Assembly (NCBI GenBank): GCA_963578605.1 | Contig: CAUZEA010000005.1 | Location: forward strand, 35,936-99,935 | DNA length: 64,000 nt | Reading direction: 5' to 3' | Origin: JAKVCB01 sp963578605 | GTDB lineage: Bacteria; Planctomycetota; Planctomycetia; Pirellulales; Lacipirellulaceae | Shown: positions 1 to 10,500 of the stretch, one piece after another | Numbering within the stretch: position 1 is the stretch's first letter | How the letters are laid out: every line of letters starts with the position of its first letter | Notes under the pieces: model-generated | The model's database searches: none | What the model saw: the letters and a program-made list of their open reading frames with translations, nothing else | Told to the model about the DNA's origin: nothing | Program-made: the position numbers and the translations under genes

Positions 1-252
1 AACTCCGATGACAACGGGCACAGCCCAGCGTTTCTGCCAGCACGGCCCCCCGATCGGCCAGCGGCCAGCGTGTTGGTCAGTTCGGGAAAAATCCCTTTGA
101 TCGTCCAGCGCAAGGCAGGTCAAGGACGCATCGTCGTCCTGTTGACCTCGGTGTTCGGCGATAATAACCCACAATTCGACGGGATACCCTTTTGGGAGTG
201 GAGTGACTGGCCGAAGTTGATGGCGAAAGTGATGGCCCAGGCATCCCTGTAA
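1..252 (+). CDS. 3' end of a secreted-type protein, paralogue of the next gene (partial)
   Basis: The reading frame is open from the first base to the stop at 250-252, so this is the last 83 codons of a longer gene cut by the window edge. Its C-terminus (GQGRIVVLLTSVFGD, then FWEWSDWPKLMAKVM) matches in layout the C-terminus of the following gene (GEGRVIAITGTVLGE, then PEWSDLMSKML). The two are therefore tandem paralogues. The visible part corresponds to the end of a beta-rich region that follows an amidotransferase-like domain in the neighbour. No catalytic residue can be assigned from this piece. Function unknown. Confidence 0.7.
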   Translation, partial: NSDDNGHSPAFLPARPPDRPAASVLVSSGKIPLIVQRKAGQGRIVVLLTSVFGDNNPQFDGIPFWEWSDWPKLMAKVMAQASL

Positions 253-437
253 TCGAGACCAGGTCTGATACGATGAAACAAATTCGCATGACCCAAATCC
301 AAATCCCGAAAACACGTTTTACACAGCTCCGGTCAAGGCGTCTCCGTTTTCGTTTTGGTCATTCGGGTTTTGAATTTATTTTGAATTTCCAGCGAGTCAG
401 CCACTGGGGTTCACACTTAAGCACCCAAGCAGCAACC

Positions 438-2360
438 ATGCGAGTCGTAACCATGCGAGTAGCGATCTGCCTGTTGATGTTCACGTTCGCCATCCCGACA
501 CTGCCGGTGCCAGGTGCCGTCACCCTGACTTCCGAGGGTGACCAGGTTGTCCTGGAAAATGATTTGCTGCGTATCCGCGTCAATCCCAACCGGGGCGGGC
601 TGGTCGACAGCTACCTGGTCAAGGCCACCGGGCGCCAATTGATTGGCGAGGGATGCTTCATGCTGAGTGATCACTTTTGGCAGCAGAATTGGCCAGGCGA
701 ATTTCTGAAAGTCCCCTACGAAACCAATGTCGTTTCGCAGACCCAGAAAGCAGTCACGCTTGAGTTGTCCGCTGTCTCGCAGGGGTGGCATGGAAACACG
801 TCTCAGAATGACCTCAAGGTGATTCGGCGGATCACCTTGAAGGCAGGTTCCCCAGTGCTGTTGGTAGAGATCGTGATGCAAAACATTGGCCAGATGGGGC
901 GCGTGGCCGGCTATTGGAATCAAAACATTCTGTATGCCGGAGGCCAGAAGGAAGAAAAACAATTGTACTTCCGGCCCGCCATACGAGGTGTCACCATGGC
1001 GACCTATGACAGTACCACCGGACTGCGAACCGTTGACGTCCGAACATCCAGTGATTTTGTGCACAACGTCCAGCAGGGATGGATGGCGGCCCTGGGAGCC
1101 GACTCCCACAGCGGCCTGGCTTTCGTCATGAAATATGACGAACTGATGTTCCTCTACAACTGCCTCGGGCAGTTCTCCTCCGAATGGCAGTACAAGGCCG
1201 TGGGCATCCCCAAGGGGAAGGCCTGGAAGACCGATTTTGTGGTGTACCCGATCGCCGGCCTGCCACGGGTCGATTATGCCTCCCGCCGGCTTGTGGCTGC
1301 AGTCGAACCGGATGACGCCAATGGCAAGCTGACCGTGCACCTGAAGCTGGCCGCCGCAGATACAAAGCTGGAAGATGTGACCGTAAGTGGTGATGTGCTC
1401 GTGGTACGACAACCCGAACATCCACCCACATCGTTCACCCCGCAGCAGATCGCCACCATTGGTGCCAAGCCGAAGGTTGTGACTTTCCAGCTACCCCACG
1501 CCCCGTCAGAACCGTTGGCCCTGCGATTCGCCGTCAAGGGAAAAGCAGCCGGGCACGATTTTGAGGAACCCTTCGAGACCTGGTACGGCGCCGGATACGG
1601 TCGGAACTGGCAGGTCGACGGCTCGCCACTGTATGTCATCCCGTCGCCGGAGCGCAAGGTAACCTTTCTGAAGCCCGATGTCATTGAAAAAGTCCACAAC
1701 GAGAATCCACGGGTCCTGTTCTGCAAGGGTGTGTACTTCGACGAGTATTTACCCGGCAACATCTTCGAAACAAACCACGCCGAGGTCACCTCTTCGTACT
1801 TGACATCTGGAAAAACATGGCCGGTGTCCTTGAGCTATTTCCCCGCCTCCTACGAGGAGTTGATGGCGTTGGACGTGATCGCGCTGGTTAATATCGACGC
1901 CGTCGCACTGGGTGGGTTCGGCCAGGAGATGTTGAAAGATTTTGTCACCCACGGCGGTACGCTCATCTACGCCGGCGACCTGTGGGCCTACGGTCGAGGC
2001 AACCTCGGCAATGGCCCGCTCGCCGAACTCCTGCCGGTCACGTTCCCCAGCGATCAGGACCGTAACGGTCTGAGATATCTCAAGGATCAGTCTGTGCGGC
2101 TCAAGAGCCACAAGGGAAATGCGTCGCGCCCGCTGTCAAAGAATGCCGTGGTGGCCTACGCCGGCGATGCATTTACCGTCAAAGACGGGGCACAGGTAAT
2201 ACTGACCTGCGTTGACGCCCCCGTGCTTGTGAGTTGGAAGGTGGGAGAGGGCAGAGTCATTGCCATCACCGGAACCGTCCTGGGTGAGCCGCCAACCGGG
2301 GCGGTGTTATTCAATCGCACGCCCGAATGGTCGGACCTGATGTCCAAGATGCTTCGATAA
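438..2360 (+). CDS. Exported protein with glutamine-amidotransferase-like domain, planctomycete type
   Basis: About 640 residues. The frame opens at 273, but the segment before 438 is basic and unlike a protein start. ATG 438 or ATG 453 puts a hydrophobic signal peptide (MRVAICLLMFTFAIPTLPVP) at the N-terminus. Residues about 25-400 look beta-rich. Residues about 420-550 resemble the class I glutamine-amidotransferase-like fold used in large planctomycete exported proteins, including a GGTLIYAGD turn, but I see no Cys-His-Glu triad, so activity is doubtful. The C-terminus is homologous to the truncated gene upstream, only 185 bases away, which suggests a tandem duplication. No clear Shine-Dalgarno decides between the two starts. 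Substrate unknown. Confidence 0.7.
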   Translation: MRVVTMRVAICLLMFTFAIPTLPVPGAVTLTSEGDQVVLENDLLRIRVNPNRGGLVDSYLVKATGRQLIGEGCFMLSDHFWQQNWPGEFLKVPYETNVVSQTQKAVTLELSAVSQGWHGNTSQNDLKVIRRITLKAGSPVLLVEIVMQNIGQMGRVAGYWNQNILYAGGQKEEKQLYFRPAIRGVTMATYDSTTGLRTVDVRTSSDFVHNVQQGWMAALGADSHSGLAFVMKYDELMFLYNCLGQFSSEWQYKAVGIPKGKAWKTDFVVYPIAGLPRVDYASRRLVAAVEPDDANGKLTVHLKLAAADTKLEDVTVSGDVLVVRQPEHPPTSFTPQQIATIGAKPKVVTFQLPHAPSEPLALRFAVKGKAAGHDFEEPFETWYGAGYGRNWQVDGSPLYVIPSPERKVTFLKPDVIEKVHNENPRVLFCKGVYFDEYLPGNIFETNHAEVTSSYLTSGKTWPVSLSYFPASYEELMALDVIALVNIDAVALGGFGQEMLKDFVTHGGTLIYAGDLWAYGRGNLGNGPLAELLPVTFPSDQDRNGLRYLKDQSVRLKSHKGNASRPLSKNAVVAYAGDAFTVKDGAQVILTCVDAPVLVSWKVGEGRVIAITGTVLGEPPTGAVLFNRTPEWSDLMSKMLR

Positions 2361-2513
2361 GCACGAATGTTCCCTGCGAATCACTTCCCATCTGAAATTG
2401 GCGACAAGGGAAGCCACTGGTCTGACACAAGGTAGTTGGGCAAGTCATGGGCGCATCGGTTGAATTTCTCAAGAACGACAAAATAAACGTTGAAGTCTGG
2501 CCTGTATCGTGTT

Positions 2514-2542
2514 TTGATAAACAAGGGCACTTCGTTTAGACT
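2514..2542 (+). promoter_or_regulatory. Sigma-70-like promoter candidate for the 2586-7458 pair
   Basis: TTGATA at 2514-2519 and TAGACT at 2537-2542 are separated by 17 bases and lie about 45 bases before the ATG at 2586. The surrounding 216-base gap is AT-rich relative to the genes. Prediction from consensus only. Confidence 0.45.
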
Positions 2543-2585
2543 AGCCAAAGCGATTCCATTCGTTCCCACTATTTAATTGTTGGTT

Positions 2586-5500
2586 ATGGTTCAACATTAC
2601 ACTCACACCGTGCTGTGTAGCATCCTGATAATCCTGCCCTGGCTGGGGTCAGCAGTCGCCGACCAACCGTCGCGAGATGGGCTCATATTGTGGCTCGACG
2701 CCAGCGATGTTAATAACGACGGCGAACCGGATGCGCACAATTCCAACGGCAAACCGCTCGCATCCTGGTTGGACAAAAGCGGAAATGGCAATCACGTCAC
2801 GCAGAACAAACTTGCCCAACAACCAACGTGGAAAGCGGGCCAACTCGGCGGGAAACCGGCAGTGCGGTTTCATGGTGACGATCTGCTGACACGTACAAAA
2901 TTCGAGGGATTTGTTTACCGCGACCAGCCGATCCATGTCGTGCTTGTCATGAGAACGCAGCGTGGTGGCACGCATTCGCAGCCTCGACTCGTCGAGTTTC
3001 AACCCGTGGACGGCGATTTGTCCAATCCGAAAACGGTAAAACAACATGGCTTGTGGATCGGTCCACAGGGTGACGGGCGGATGCGGATTGGCACTCATTA
3101 TGGTGATGAAGGTTCCGCCTTGTCTGCGACCTGGGATACCAGGTCGCACGTTGTCGAAATTGTTTACGCCGGTGCGCAGAACTGGATACATTATCTCGAT
3201 GGAGCGCGTGACGGCGCTGGACTGTTTGGAGATCGGGACTTTCACGGCTTCAAAAAAGACGTGCGACTGGCGATCGGACAGCACTTCGGGTGGGCAGACT
3301 CGAATTCTTATTTTGAAGGCGATTTGGCAGAGATACTGATTTACAACCGCGTGCTCACACCTGACGAGCAGAACTCTGCAAAGAGTTACCTTGCTGAAAA
3401 ATATGCGATCGATTTAGCGATTGAACCGGCACCAAATTTCGAGCGTGATGTACGTCCAATACTCGCTCAGCATTGCCACGCCTGTCATGGTGCCGACGAG
3501 CAGAAATCGGGTATCGACCTGCGTACCGTAACCGCGATGCTGCGTGGAGGGAAAAGTGGACCGGTAATCACGCGTGGCCACCCGGAGTTCAGCGACCTGT
3601 TGGATTTAATCGTGAAAGGAAAAATGCCGCCTGAGGGCGAAGACCCACTTGGCGATGTCGAAATCAAAATCATCCGCCGCTGGATCGAAGCTGGGTTGCC
3701 CGCCGACGAGCAACTCCATCTCGCGACTTCCGACCACTTGATTACCGAAGAGGACCGCCGTTTTTGGGCCTACCAGACACTGGTTCCGCATGTGCCCCCC
3801 AAAGTTGCAGATCCTGAACAGGTACGGACGCTCATTGACCAGTTCGTGCTTGCGAAACTGGATCAGCAAGGTCTTACGTACGCGCCCGACGCAACTCGCG
3901 CAACGCTCCTGCGCCGAATGACTTTTGATTTGATTGGATTACCTCCGTCACCGGAAGAGACAGATCGATTTCTCGATGACAAGAGTCCAGAGGCCTTCGG
4001 AAAGGTCGTCGACCGTCTGCTCGATTCAGACCAATTTGGCGAACGATGGGGACGTCATTGGCTTGACTGGTCAGGTTACGTCGACGTGTACGGAAAAGAC
4101 AATGACTTCATAATTATGAAGGCACTCGATGGGAAGTGGCGCTATCGGGACTATGTCGTGCGCTCGTTCAACAACGACAAGCCGATTGACCGTTTCCTGG
4201 TCGAACAACTGGCTGGTGACGAACTGGTCGACTGGCGCGAGGCTGACCACTACACACCAGAAATGGTGGAGCTTTTGACTGCCACCGGTTTCCTGTTGTG
4301 TGGGGACGACGACTCGGATCAGAACGAGTTGAACACCCCGGACATCCGCCATCACGTTCTGCAAGTCACCGGGGAAATCGTGGCCAGCAATCTTTTCGCA
4401 CTGACCATGCAATGCGCGAAGTGCCACAATCACAAGTATGAAGCGATTACCCAACACGATTACTACCGTTGGCTTGCGATTTTTTCTCCTGTGTTCAATC
4501 CCCAACGATGGGTCACCTCGGTTGAACATGGCATTCCGGATGTGCCAAAACAAGAACAAGCCACAATCGATGCCCGCAATGCCGAGATTGATCCTGAAGT
4601 TAAAGAACTCAATGCCAGGCGGGATACATTACACGGGAAATATCGCCAGCAGACATACAACCGCAAGCTGGCGGCGTTGCCCGAACTGATCCGGGCCAAA
4701 GCTAAGGTTGCCGTTGAAACTCCGGCGGACCAACGAAGCGATACCCAGAAAACACTTGTTGAAAAACTGGGGGATCAGATCAACGTCACTTCTGAAGAGA
4801 TCACGGCAGCATTCACCACCGAAGACAAAGAATCGCTGGCAACCCTCGATCAACAAATTGGCTCGTTAAACTCCCAACGTGGCAACTATGGCACCATTCA
4901 AGTTGCCGTCGAGAACAGTCCGCCATCGCCAACCTATCTGCTGCGCCGTGGTGAAGTTACAAAGCCCGGCATGGTAGTCGAACCTGGAATATTATCAATC
5001 CTATCGGGTTCGCCTGAAGAGAGCATTGCGAATCTGTCGGCAGAAACTCGCACGGTCGACGGACACCAACTCCATACTCGGGGAAAAACAAGCGGTCGAC
5101 GCTTGGCACTGGCAAGTGCAATTACCGATCCAGATTCAATCGCAGGAGCGTTGATCGCCAGAGTGTTCGTAAACCGTCTCTGGCAGGAATTTTATGGTCA
5201 AGGCATCGTTGCCACGAGCGACAATTTCGGGGTTTCCGGTTCGCGGCCCACACATCCAGAACTGCTCGATTGGCTCGCCCTGGAGTTCATTCGTGGCGGC
5301 TGGCACGTCAAGCCGTTGATTAAACTGCTGGTGATGTCGGGCGCCTATCAACAGGCATCGGTTCGTACGGATGCGAAAGCATGCGAGGCGGTTGATCCAG
5401 AAAATAACCTGTTGTGGCGTGCGCGTCTGCGGCGATTACCTTCTGAAGTCCTCCGCGATTCCATTCTGGCCACCAGCGGAAAGCTGGACTACACCCTAGG

Positions 5501-5999
5501 TGGGCCACCGATTCCCATGGAAGTCAAACCAGATGGCAGGATCGTGATCCTGACGGAAGGCCTGCCAACGCCAACCACCCAATGGCGACGTAGCTTGTAC
5601 ATCCTTGCCAGGCGCAATTACCATCTATCACTCCTGGCTACCTTCGATCAACCGCTCCTGATACACAACTGCACATTCCGACAATCTACCGCGGTGGTCA
5701 CGCAATCACTCACGATGCTCAATGACGAGTTTGTACTGGAACAGGCAAGCCTATTTGCAAATCGTGTTGCCGAGGAATCCAATGACTCGGCTCCTGAAGC
5801 CCGTGTTATGACTGCGTACCGGATCGCTTTCGGACGCGACCCCACGCAAAAAGAAACGACCTGGTGCGTCGATTTACTGCGGCGTCACGACACCCGATTT
5901 TCAAAATCCGACATGCCACCAGACGAGGCCAAAACAAAGGCACTGGTACAACTGTGCCATATGTTGCTGAATACAAACATGTTTTTGTACATTCAGTAG
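2586..5999 (+). CDS. LamG-PSCyt1-DUF1549-DUF1553 exported cytochrome-like protein
   Basis: About 1137 residues. The frame allows two TTG codons at 2577-2582, but ATG 2586 leads straight into a signal peptide (HTVLCSILIILPWLGSAVA). Residues about 30-280 form a LamG/concanavalin-like domain starting at LILWLDASD. A planctomycete cytochrome C (PSCyt1) domain follows, with CHACH near residue 298. Then come DUF1549, carrying a second CxxCH (CAKCH) near 609, and DUF1553 from about 830 to the end. The central part about 660-780 is charged and probably coiled coil. Proteins of this family are found exported in Planctomycetes, often paired with DUF1501 proteins and linked by context to polysaccharide use. 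Their chemistry is not settled. The LamG domain suggests glycan binding. A DUF1501 gene follows after 16 bases. Confidence 0.88.
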   Translation: MVQHYTHTVLCSILIILPWLGSAVADQPSRDGLILWLDASDVNNDGEPDAHNSNGKPLASWLDKSGNGNHVTQNKLAQQPTWKAGQLGGKPAVRFHGDDLLTRTKFEGFVYRDQPIHVVLVMRTQRGGTHSQPRLVEFQPVDGDLSNPKTVKQHGLWIGPQGDGRMRIGTHYGDEGSALSATWDTRSHVVEIVYAGAQNWIHYLDGARDGAGLFGDRDFHGFKKDVRLAIGQHFGWADSNSYFEGDLAEILIYNRVLTPDEQNSAKSYLAEKYAIDLAIEPAPNFERDVRPILAQHCHACHGADEQKSGIDLRTVTAMLRGGKSGPVITRGHPEFSDLLDLIVKGKMPPEGEDPLGDVEIKIIRRWIEAGLPADEQLHLATSDHLITEEDRRFWAYQTLVPHVPPKVADPEQVRTLIDQFVLAKLDQQGLTYAPDATRATLLRRMTFDLIGLPPSPEETDRFLDDKSPEAFGKVVDRLLDSDQFGERWGRHWLDWSGYVDVYGKDNDFIIMKALDGKWRYRDYVVRSFNNDKPIDRFLVEQLAGDELVDWREADHYTPEMVELLTATGFLLCGDDDSDQNELNTPDIRHHVLQVTGEIVASNLFALTMQCAKCHNHKYEAITQHDYYRWLAIFSPVFNPQRWVTSVEHGIPDVPKQEQATIDARNAEIDPEVKELNARRDTLHGKYRQQTYNRKLAALPELIRAKAKVAVETPADQRSDTQKTLVEKLGDQINVTSEEITAAFTTEDKESLATLDQQIGSLNSQRGNYGTIQVAVENSPPSPTYLLRRGEVTKPGMVVEPGILSILSGSPEESIANLSAETRTVDGHQLHTRGKTSGRRLALASAITDPDSIAGALIARVFVNRLWQEFYGQGIVATSDNFGVSGSRPTHPELLDWLALEFIRGGWHVKPLIKLLVMSGAYQQASVRTDAKACEAVDPENNLLWRARLRRLPSEVLRDSILATSGKLDYTLGGPPIPMEVKPDGRIVILTEGLPTPTTQWRRSLYILARRNYHLSLLATFDQPLLIHNCTFRQSTAVVTQSLTMLNDEFVLEQASLFANRVAEESNDSAPEARVMTAYRIAFGRDPTQKETTWCVDLLRRHDTRFSKSDMPPDEAKTKALVQLCHMLLNTNMFLYIQ

Positions 6000-6015
6000 C
6001 GGTAGTGAGAAAAAA

Positions 6016-7458
6016 ATGTACAGCTCACAAATGACTTCCGGATGGTCACGAAGACAAATGCTGCAGCTCACTGGGATGGGCTTCGGATCAATCGTGTTGT
6101 CTGCACTTGAAACAAACCGGCTGGCAGAATCGTCGGAGTCCGCGCCGATGAACTCCCAACCGCGCCCCGGCTATGGTCCAGCCAAAGCCAAATCCATGAT
6201 TATGCTGATGCAAAACGGCGGGCCGGGACAAATGGACCTGTTCGATCCAAAACCGGAATTAGCAAAATACGACGGCAAGGTCCACGTTGAAAAAGTGGAG
6301 ATGTTTCAACCTGGCAGCGAGTTCAACAAATTGTTGAAAGGCCCGTTCAAGTTCAAGAACTATGGGCAATGCGGAATGGAAATGGCGGACGTTCTGCCAC
6401 ACATCGGTGGCACCGCCGATGAGTTGTGCCTCGTGCGTTCGATGCACACGCTTCACAACAACCACACTGAATCACTGCTCGCGCTGAACACGGGGAAAAT
6501 ATTTCCCGGACGCCCGTCATTTGGCTCGTGGATCACTTACGCGCTGGGCTCGCCAAATCAAAATCTTCCCGGGTACGTCGTGCTCCGCGATCCAAGCGGT
6601 TACAACACAACTGGCACGCTGCTATGGCAAAACGGCTGGCTGCCGGCAATGTACCGTGGCACAGAAATCAGCACTGCAGGCACACCCGTTCTGAACCTCA
6701 ACCGGGCAGTTCCTGTTGTGCCGGAAGTGCTACATGACAATCTTGAGTTACTCACCCGGTTGAATCGTGAGCATCAAAAAAACTACCCCCAGGAATCAGA
6801 GTTGGAAGCTCGGATTCAGAACTACGAACTCGCGGCCCGTATGCAACTTGAGGCAGGTACGGTTTTAGACATCGCTGGCGAAACTCCGGAAATGCGAAAG
6901 GCATATGGGCTGGACAATCCAAAAACTGCGCGATACGGATTGCGCTGCTTGATGGCTCGACGAATGATCGAGGCGGGTGTTCGATTCGTGCAAGTATTCC
7001 CTGACTTGAACAAGGGCAACACGCAAGTTTGGGATTCACACACCAACGTCAAGACCGAAAACGAATACTGCTTCGGATTTGCCGACCAGCCATCGGCTGC
7101 ACTGATCAAAGACCTCAAACAGCGGGGCCTGCTTGACTCGACCATCGTCATGTGGAGCGGCGAGTTTGGCCGATTACCCGTATCGCAAAATGGTACCGGT
7201 CGCGATCACAACCGAAACGCATTCAGCCTGCTACTGGCCGGCGGCGGGTTCAAAGCAGGTACCACGCACGGTGCAACGGACGAAATTGGCTATCGCAGCG
7301 TGGTCGATCGTGTCAGTGTGAGTGATCTGCACGCAACCCTGTTGCATCAATTGGGCCTGGACCATGAAAAACTTGCTTTCACACACCATGGAAGACCGGA
7401 AACGCTCACCGATTCGGTCGTCTCCAAGGCCCGCGTGGTGAAAGAACTGCTCACTTGA
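6016..7458 (+). CDS. DUF1501 family protein, Tat-exported
   Basis: 480 residues. The N-terminus carries a twin-arginine signal (SRRQMLQLTGMGFGS), so export in folded form is expected. The body is a sulfatase-like / alkaline-phosphatase-fold DUF1501 domain with the usual landmarks: MQNGGPGQMDLFDPKPEL near 60, WSGEFGRLP near 380, GRDHN near 395, then DLHATLLHQLGLDH near the C-terminus. It starts 16 bases after the DUF1553 gene on the same strand, so the two are almost certainly cotranscribed and probably act together outside the cytoplasm. DUF1501 proteins have no established reaction; hydrolysis of sulfate or phosphate esters is inferred from fold only. Confidence 0.88.
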   Translation: MYSSQMTSGWSRRQMLQLTGMGFGSIVLSALETNRLAESSESAPMNSQPRPGYGPAKAKSMIMLMQNGGPGQMDLFDPKPELAKYDGKVHVEKVEMFQPGSEFNKLLKGPFKFKNYGQCGMEMADVLPHIGGTADELCLVRSMHTLHNNHTESLLALNTGKIFPGRPSFGSWITYALGSPNQNLPGYVVLRDPSGYNTTGTLLWQNGWLPAMYRGTEISTAGTPVLNLNRAVPVVPEVLHDNLELLTRLNREHQKNYPQESELEARIQNYELAARMQLEAGTVLDIAGETPEMRKAYGLDNPKTARYGLRCLMARRMIEAGVRFVQVFPDLNKGNTQVWDSHTNVKTENEYCFGFADQPSAALIKDLKQRGLLDSTIVMWSGEFGRLPVSQNGTGRDHNRNAFSLLLAGGGFKAGTTHGATDEIGYRSVVDRVSVSDLHATLLHQLGLDHEKLAFTHHGRPETLTDSVVSKARVVKELLT

Positions 7459-7567
7459 GTCATCCCGGATCAGCTTGACAACCCGCTTGCTGAGTACGTT
7501 GTTGCCAACCCCCTGCATGGGACGAAGCCCGAACACGATGACAACATCACGGACTCTCTTTCTGCTT

Positions 7568-10500
7568 TCACTGTGGACCGTCCGGAATGCGAGGCAAAGG
7601 TACCTGGTAGGGTGACATGAGATAGCCGACCAGGTCACAGACTTCGTCAGGACTGAGCACATCGAGTTGACGATCAGGCATCATCGACAACTCCGATTCT
7701 CGTATTTCTTCGATTTCGTCCCGGGCAATCACGATCTGTTCGGTGGGCATCTGGAGGGTGAGTGTCCGTTCGGTTGGTGCAGTGATGATGCCGCTAAGGA
7801 TACGGCCGTCCTCGAGCAAGACGATCGTCATGTGATAATTTTTGGAGACCGTCGCGCTGGGGTCGATGATGTTCTCCAGCAGGTAATGCAAGTTGGACCG
7901 CTGTGCACCCGTCAGCTCTGGCCCGATCATTCCGCCGTGGCCAAACAACCTGTGGCAGCTGGCACACGATTTGTCGAACAAGGCACGGCCAGCCGACAGG
8001 TCAGCCGAAGTAAGACGCTGGGCCGTCAACGTTGACCGATGTTCGCCGATCTTGGCCACCTTGTCTGCCGAGATTTTCTTCAACTCCGGCCACAGTTTGT
8101 CGATCTCCATGCCAACCTGGCTGTTGCCAAACATCTGCATCTGGCGAATCTGAAATGCGGAGACGAGTTCGCGGTCGATCGTTCCCGCTGCAACTTCACT
8201 GAGCAACTCGCGTGCATAAGCGGGCCTTGATACCAACACGTTGATAACTTCGCTGCGGGCACCCGAGGGGATGCGGCGCATCTTTTCAATTAACCGCTTG
8301 GGAGTTCCCGGGTCATTGCAGGTCGACAGACCACGCACGACTTCAGCAGCCAGGTCACGATCTTCAAGCAGCTTGTGCAACTTGGGAACCAATCCTTCCA
8401 CGCGACCAGCGACCAGGGTACGAATAGCAGCCCGGCGGGCGTCAAGATTGTGACCGTGGGTCGCGATTCCCCAAAGCTCGTCTATGGCTCGGCCATCGCC
8501 GAAGACCAGCGAAAGTTCCCGCTCAAGCTGACGAATATTTTCGTCGGGGCTTTGCCTCAAACTCCGCGCGACATCTTTCCAGCCGCTGGGCATCGGCGCC
8601 TTTCGCCAGCCTTCGAGGGCCACCGACATCCCCTCAAGGATGTCGTGCTGGAACAGTATTGAGCGCTGGTCGCCGAGCAAGCTAACCAGCCTGGCGACCG
8701 CTTCTGGTTGTCGTTCGATTTCGTACGTCAGTCGCCGTGCGATGTGACGACGTACCAAGGGCAATTGGCTCGACGAAGCAAGCTCGACGGCCTGTTCCGC
8801 CTGCCCGACAACGGCAGGCTCGGTGCCATACCAGACCATCAGCGGCAAAACGGGATCGTCGGCGAATTGCTTGTGGTTTGAAATTGCCGAAGCCAGCCCG
8901 AGTCGCCCCTCGATTGGGATGTGATGCATCGCTGATGCCAGGTAGTTTAAAACCAAACCCGATGTTTCTCTGCTGGCGAGCCCTTCAAACGCGTCGCGGA
9001 CCGGTGCGGACGGAGCCTCCTGATCGACCAGCAACTTGACAGCCCAGAGGCGGATATGTTCATTCGAATGGTTGAGTTGTTGTAACAGCCATTGTTCGCC
9101 CGCACCGCCTGTCACATAGAGGCACCACATGGCCCGCAACTTACGCGTGACGTCGTGGTGTGTTTCGAACATCTTCAACAACGCCGGGTGGATTTCGCCC
9201 ATTTCCACAGCGGCGGCGTCTGTATCGGCAGCCACTCGTTCGTGAAGCAGCCGGCGGGCGTGGCGAACGTACCAGTCGTTCTTGTGCAGTTGGAGCTTGA
9301 CCAACTGGGGGTTGGACAGACTGGATAAATCAATCCCAGCCACAGGGGCCGGTTTCGCATAAGCGACTTTGTAGATTCGCCCCGAGGTACGGTGGATGCC
9401 GTCACTTTCATGGCACTCGCCAATGTCGGACCAGTCAGCGATGTAGACACCACCATCCGGGCCGTAGCAGAGTTCGATGCCACGAAACCACGGATCCTCC
9501 ACCATCAGAAAATCGGCTGCGTGTTTGCCAACGTATCCGGAGCCGCGTCGCTGGAGCCGATCGTTGTTGATTCGGAAACCGTGAAAGTTGGCCGTAAACA
9601 ACGTGCCGCGATATTTATCCGGCCAATTGTCACCCAGGTAGATCATCATGCCCGTATGAGCATGCCCACCACCTGCCTGGTCGGTAGTCCTGGTCCTGTC
9701 CTTGAGGTGGGTATCGTGCCACGCTTCGTTCGTGTCCCAGTGGAAGTGGTCGGCCGTCTGCTGGATCAACTCGTAGGCGTGTGGGTTAAAATGTTCACCA
9801 AACATTCTCTCGTACAACGCGCCGGGGATCACGTGCCAGAGGTGACCAATCACGGTGTTGATGAAAAACATCTGGCCATGGTCATCCCAGTCCATGCCCC
9901 ACGGATTGGTCGTACCTTGTGCCACGACTTCAAACGTTTTGCGCGTCGGATGAAATCGCCAGATACCACAGTTGATCTTGGTACGTTCAATATGGGCCAT
10001 TTCAGGCGGACCAACATGCGACGTCGCCGTTATCCCGTGTCGACCGTACAACCAGCCGTCCGGGCCCCAGCGTAACCCGTTCACAAAATTGTGGCCGATC
10101 GAATCTCCATTCCACCCGTCCAGCATCACCACCGGCTCACCATCGGGCACATCATCACAATCTCGATCGGGAATAAACAGCAGATGTGGCGCACACAGGA
10201 CCCACACTCCGCCAAAACCGACCTCCATGCTGGTCAACCTGCTCCCCTTGTCCCAAAACACTTTGCGATGGTCAAATTTTCCATCCCCATCGAGATCTTC
10301 CAAAATGACGATACGGTCACGCAGTTTCGTTTCGAAACGGACGGGCGCCTCGGCATAGGTGTAATTTTCGGCAACCCATAACCGGCCACGGTCGTCCATC
10401 GCCAATGCTATCGGTTGCCGAACATCCGGCTCGGCAGCGAACAACGAAACGTGAAATCCTGGTGGTACCGTAATGCCCTGTAATGCTGTTTGCGGGGAAG

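Noticed and set aside
417..1421. 334-codon open frame on the minus strand
   Set aside because: It lies fully opposite the exported protein gene at 438-2360, has no start signal and its composition is that of an antisense shadow.
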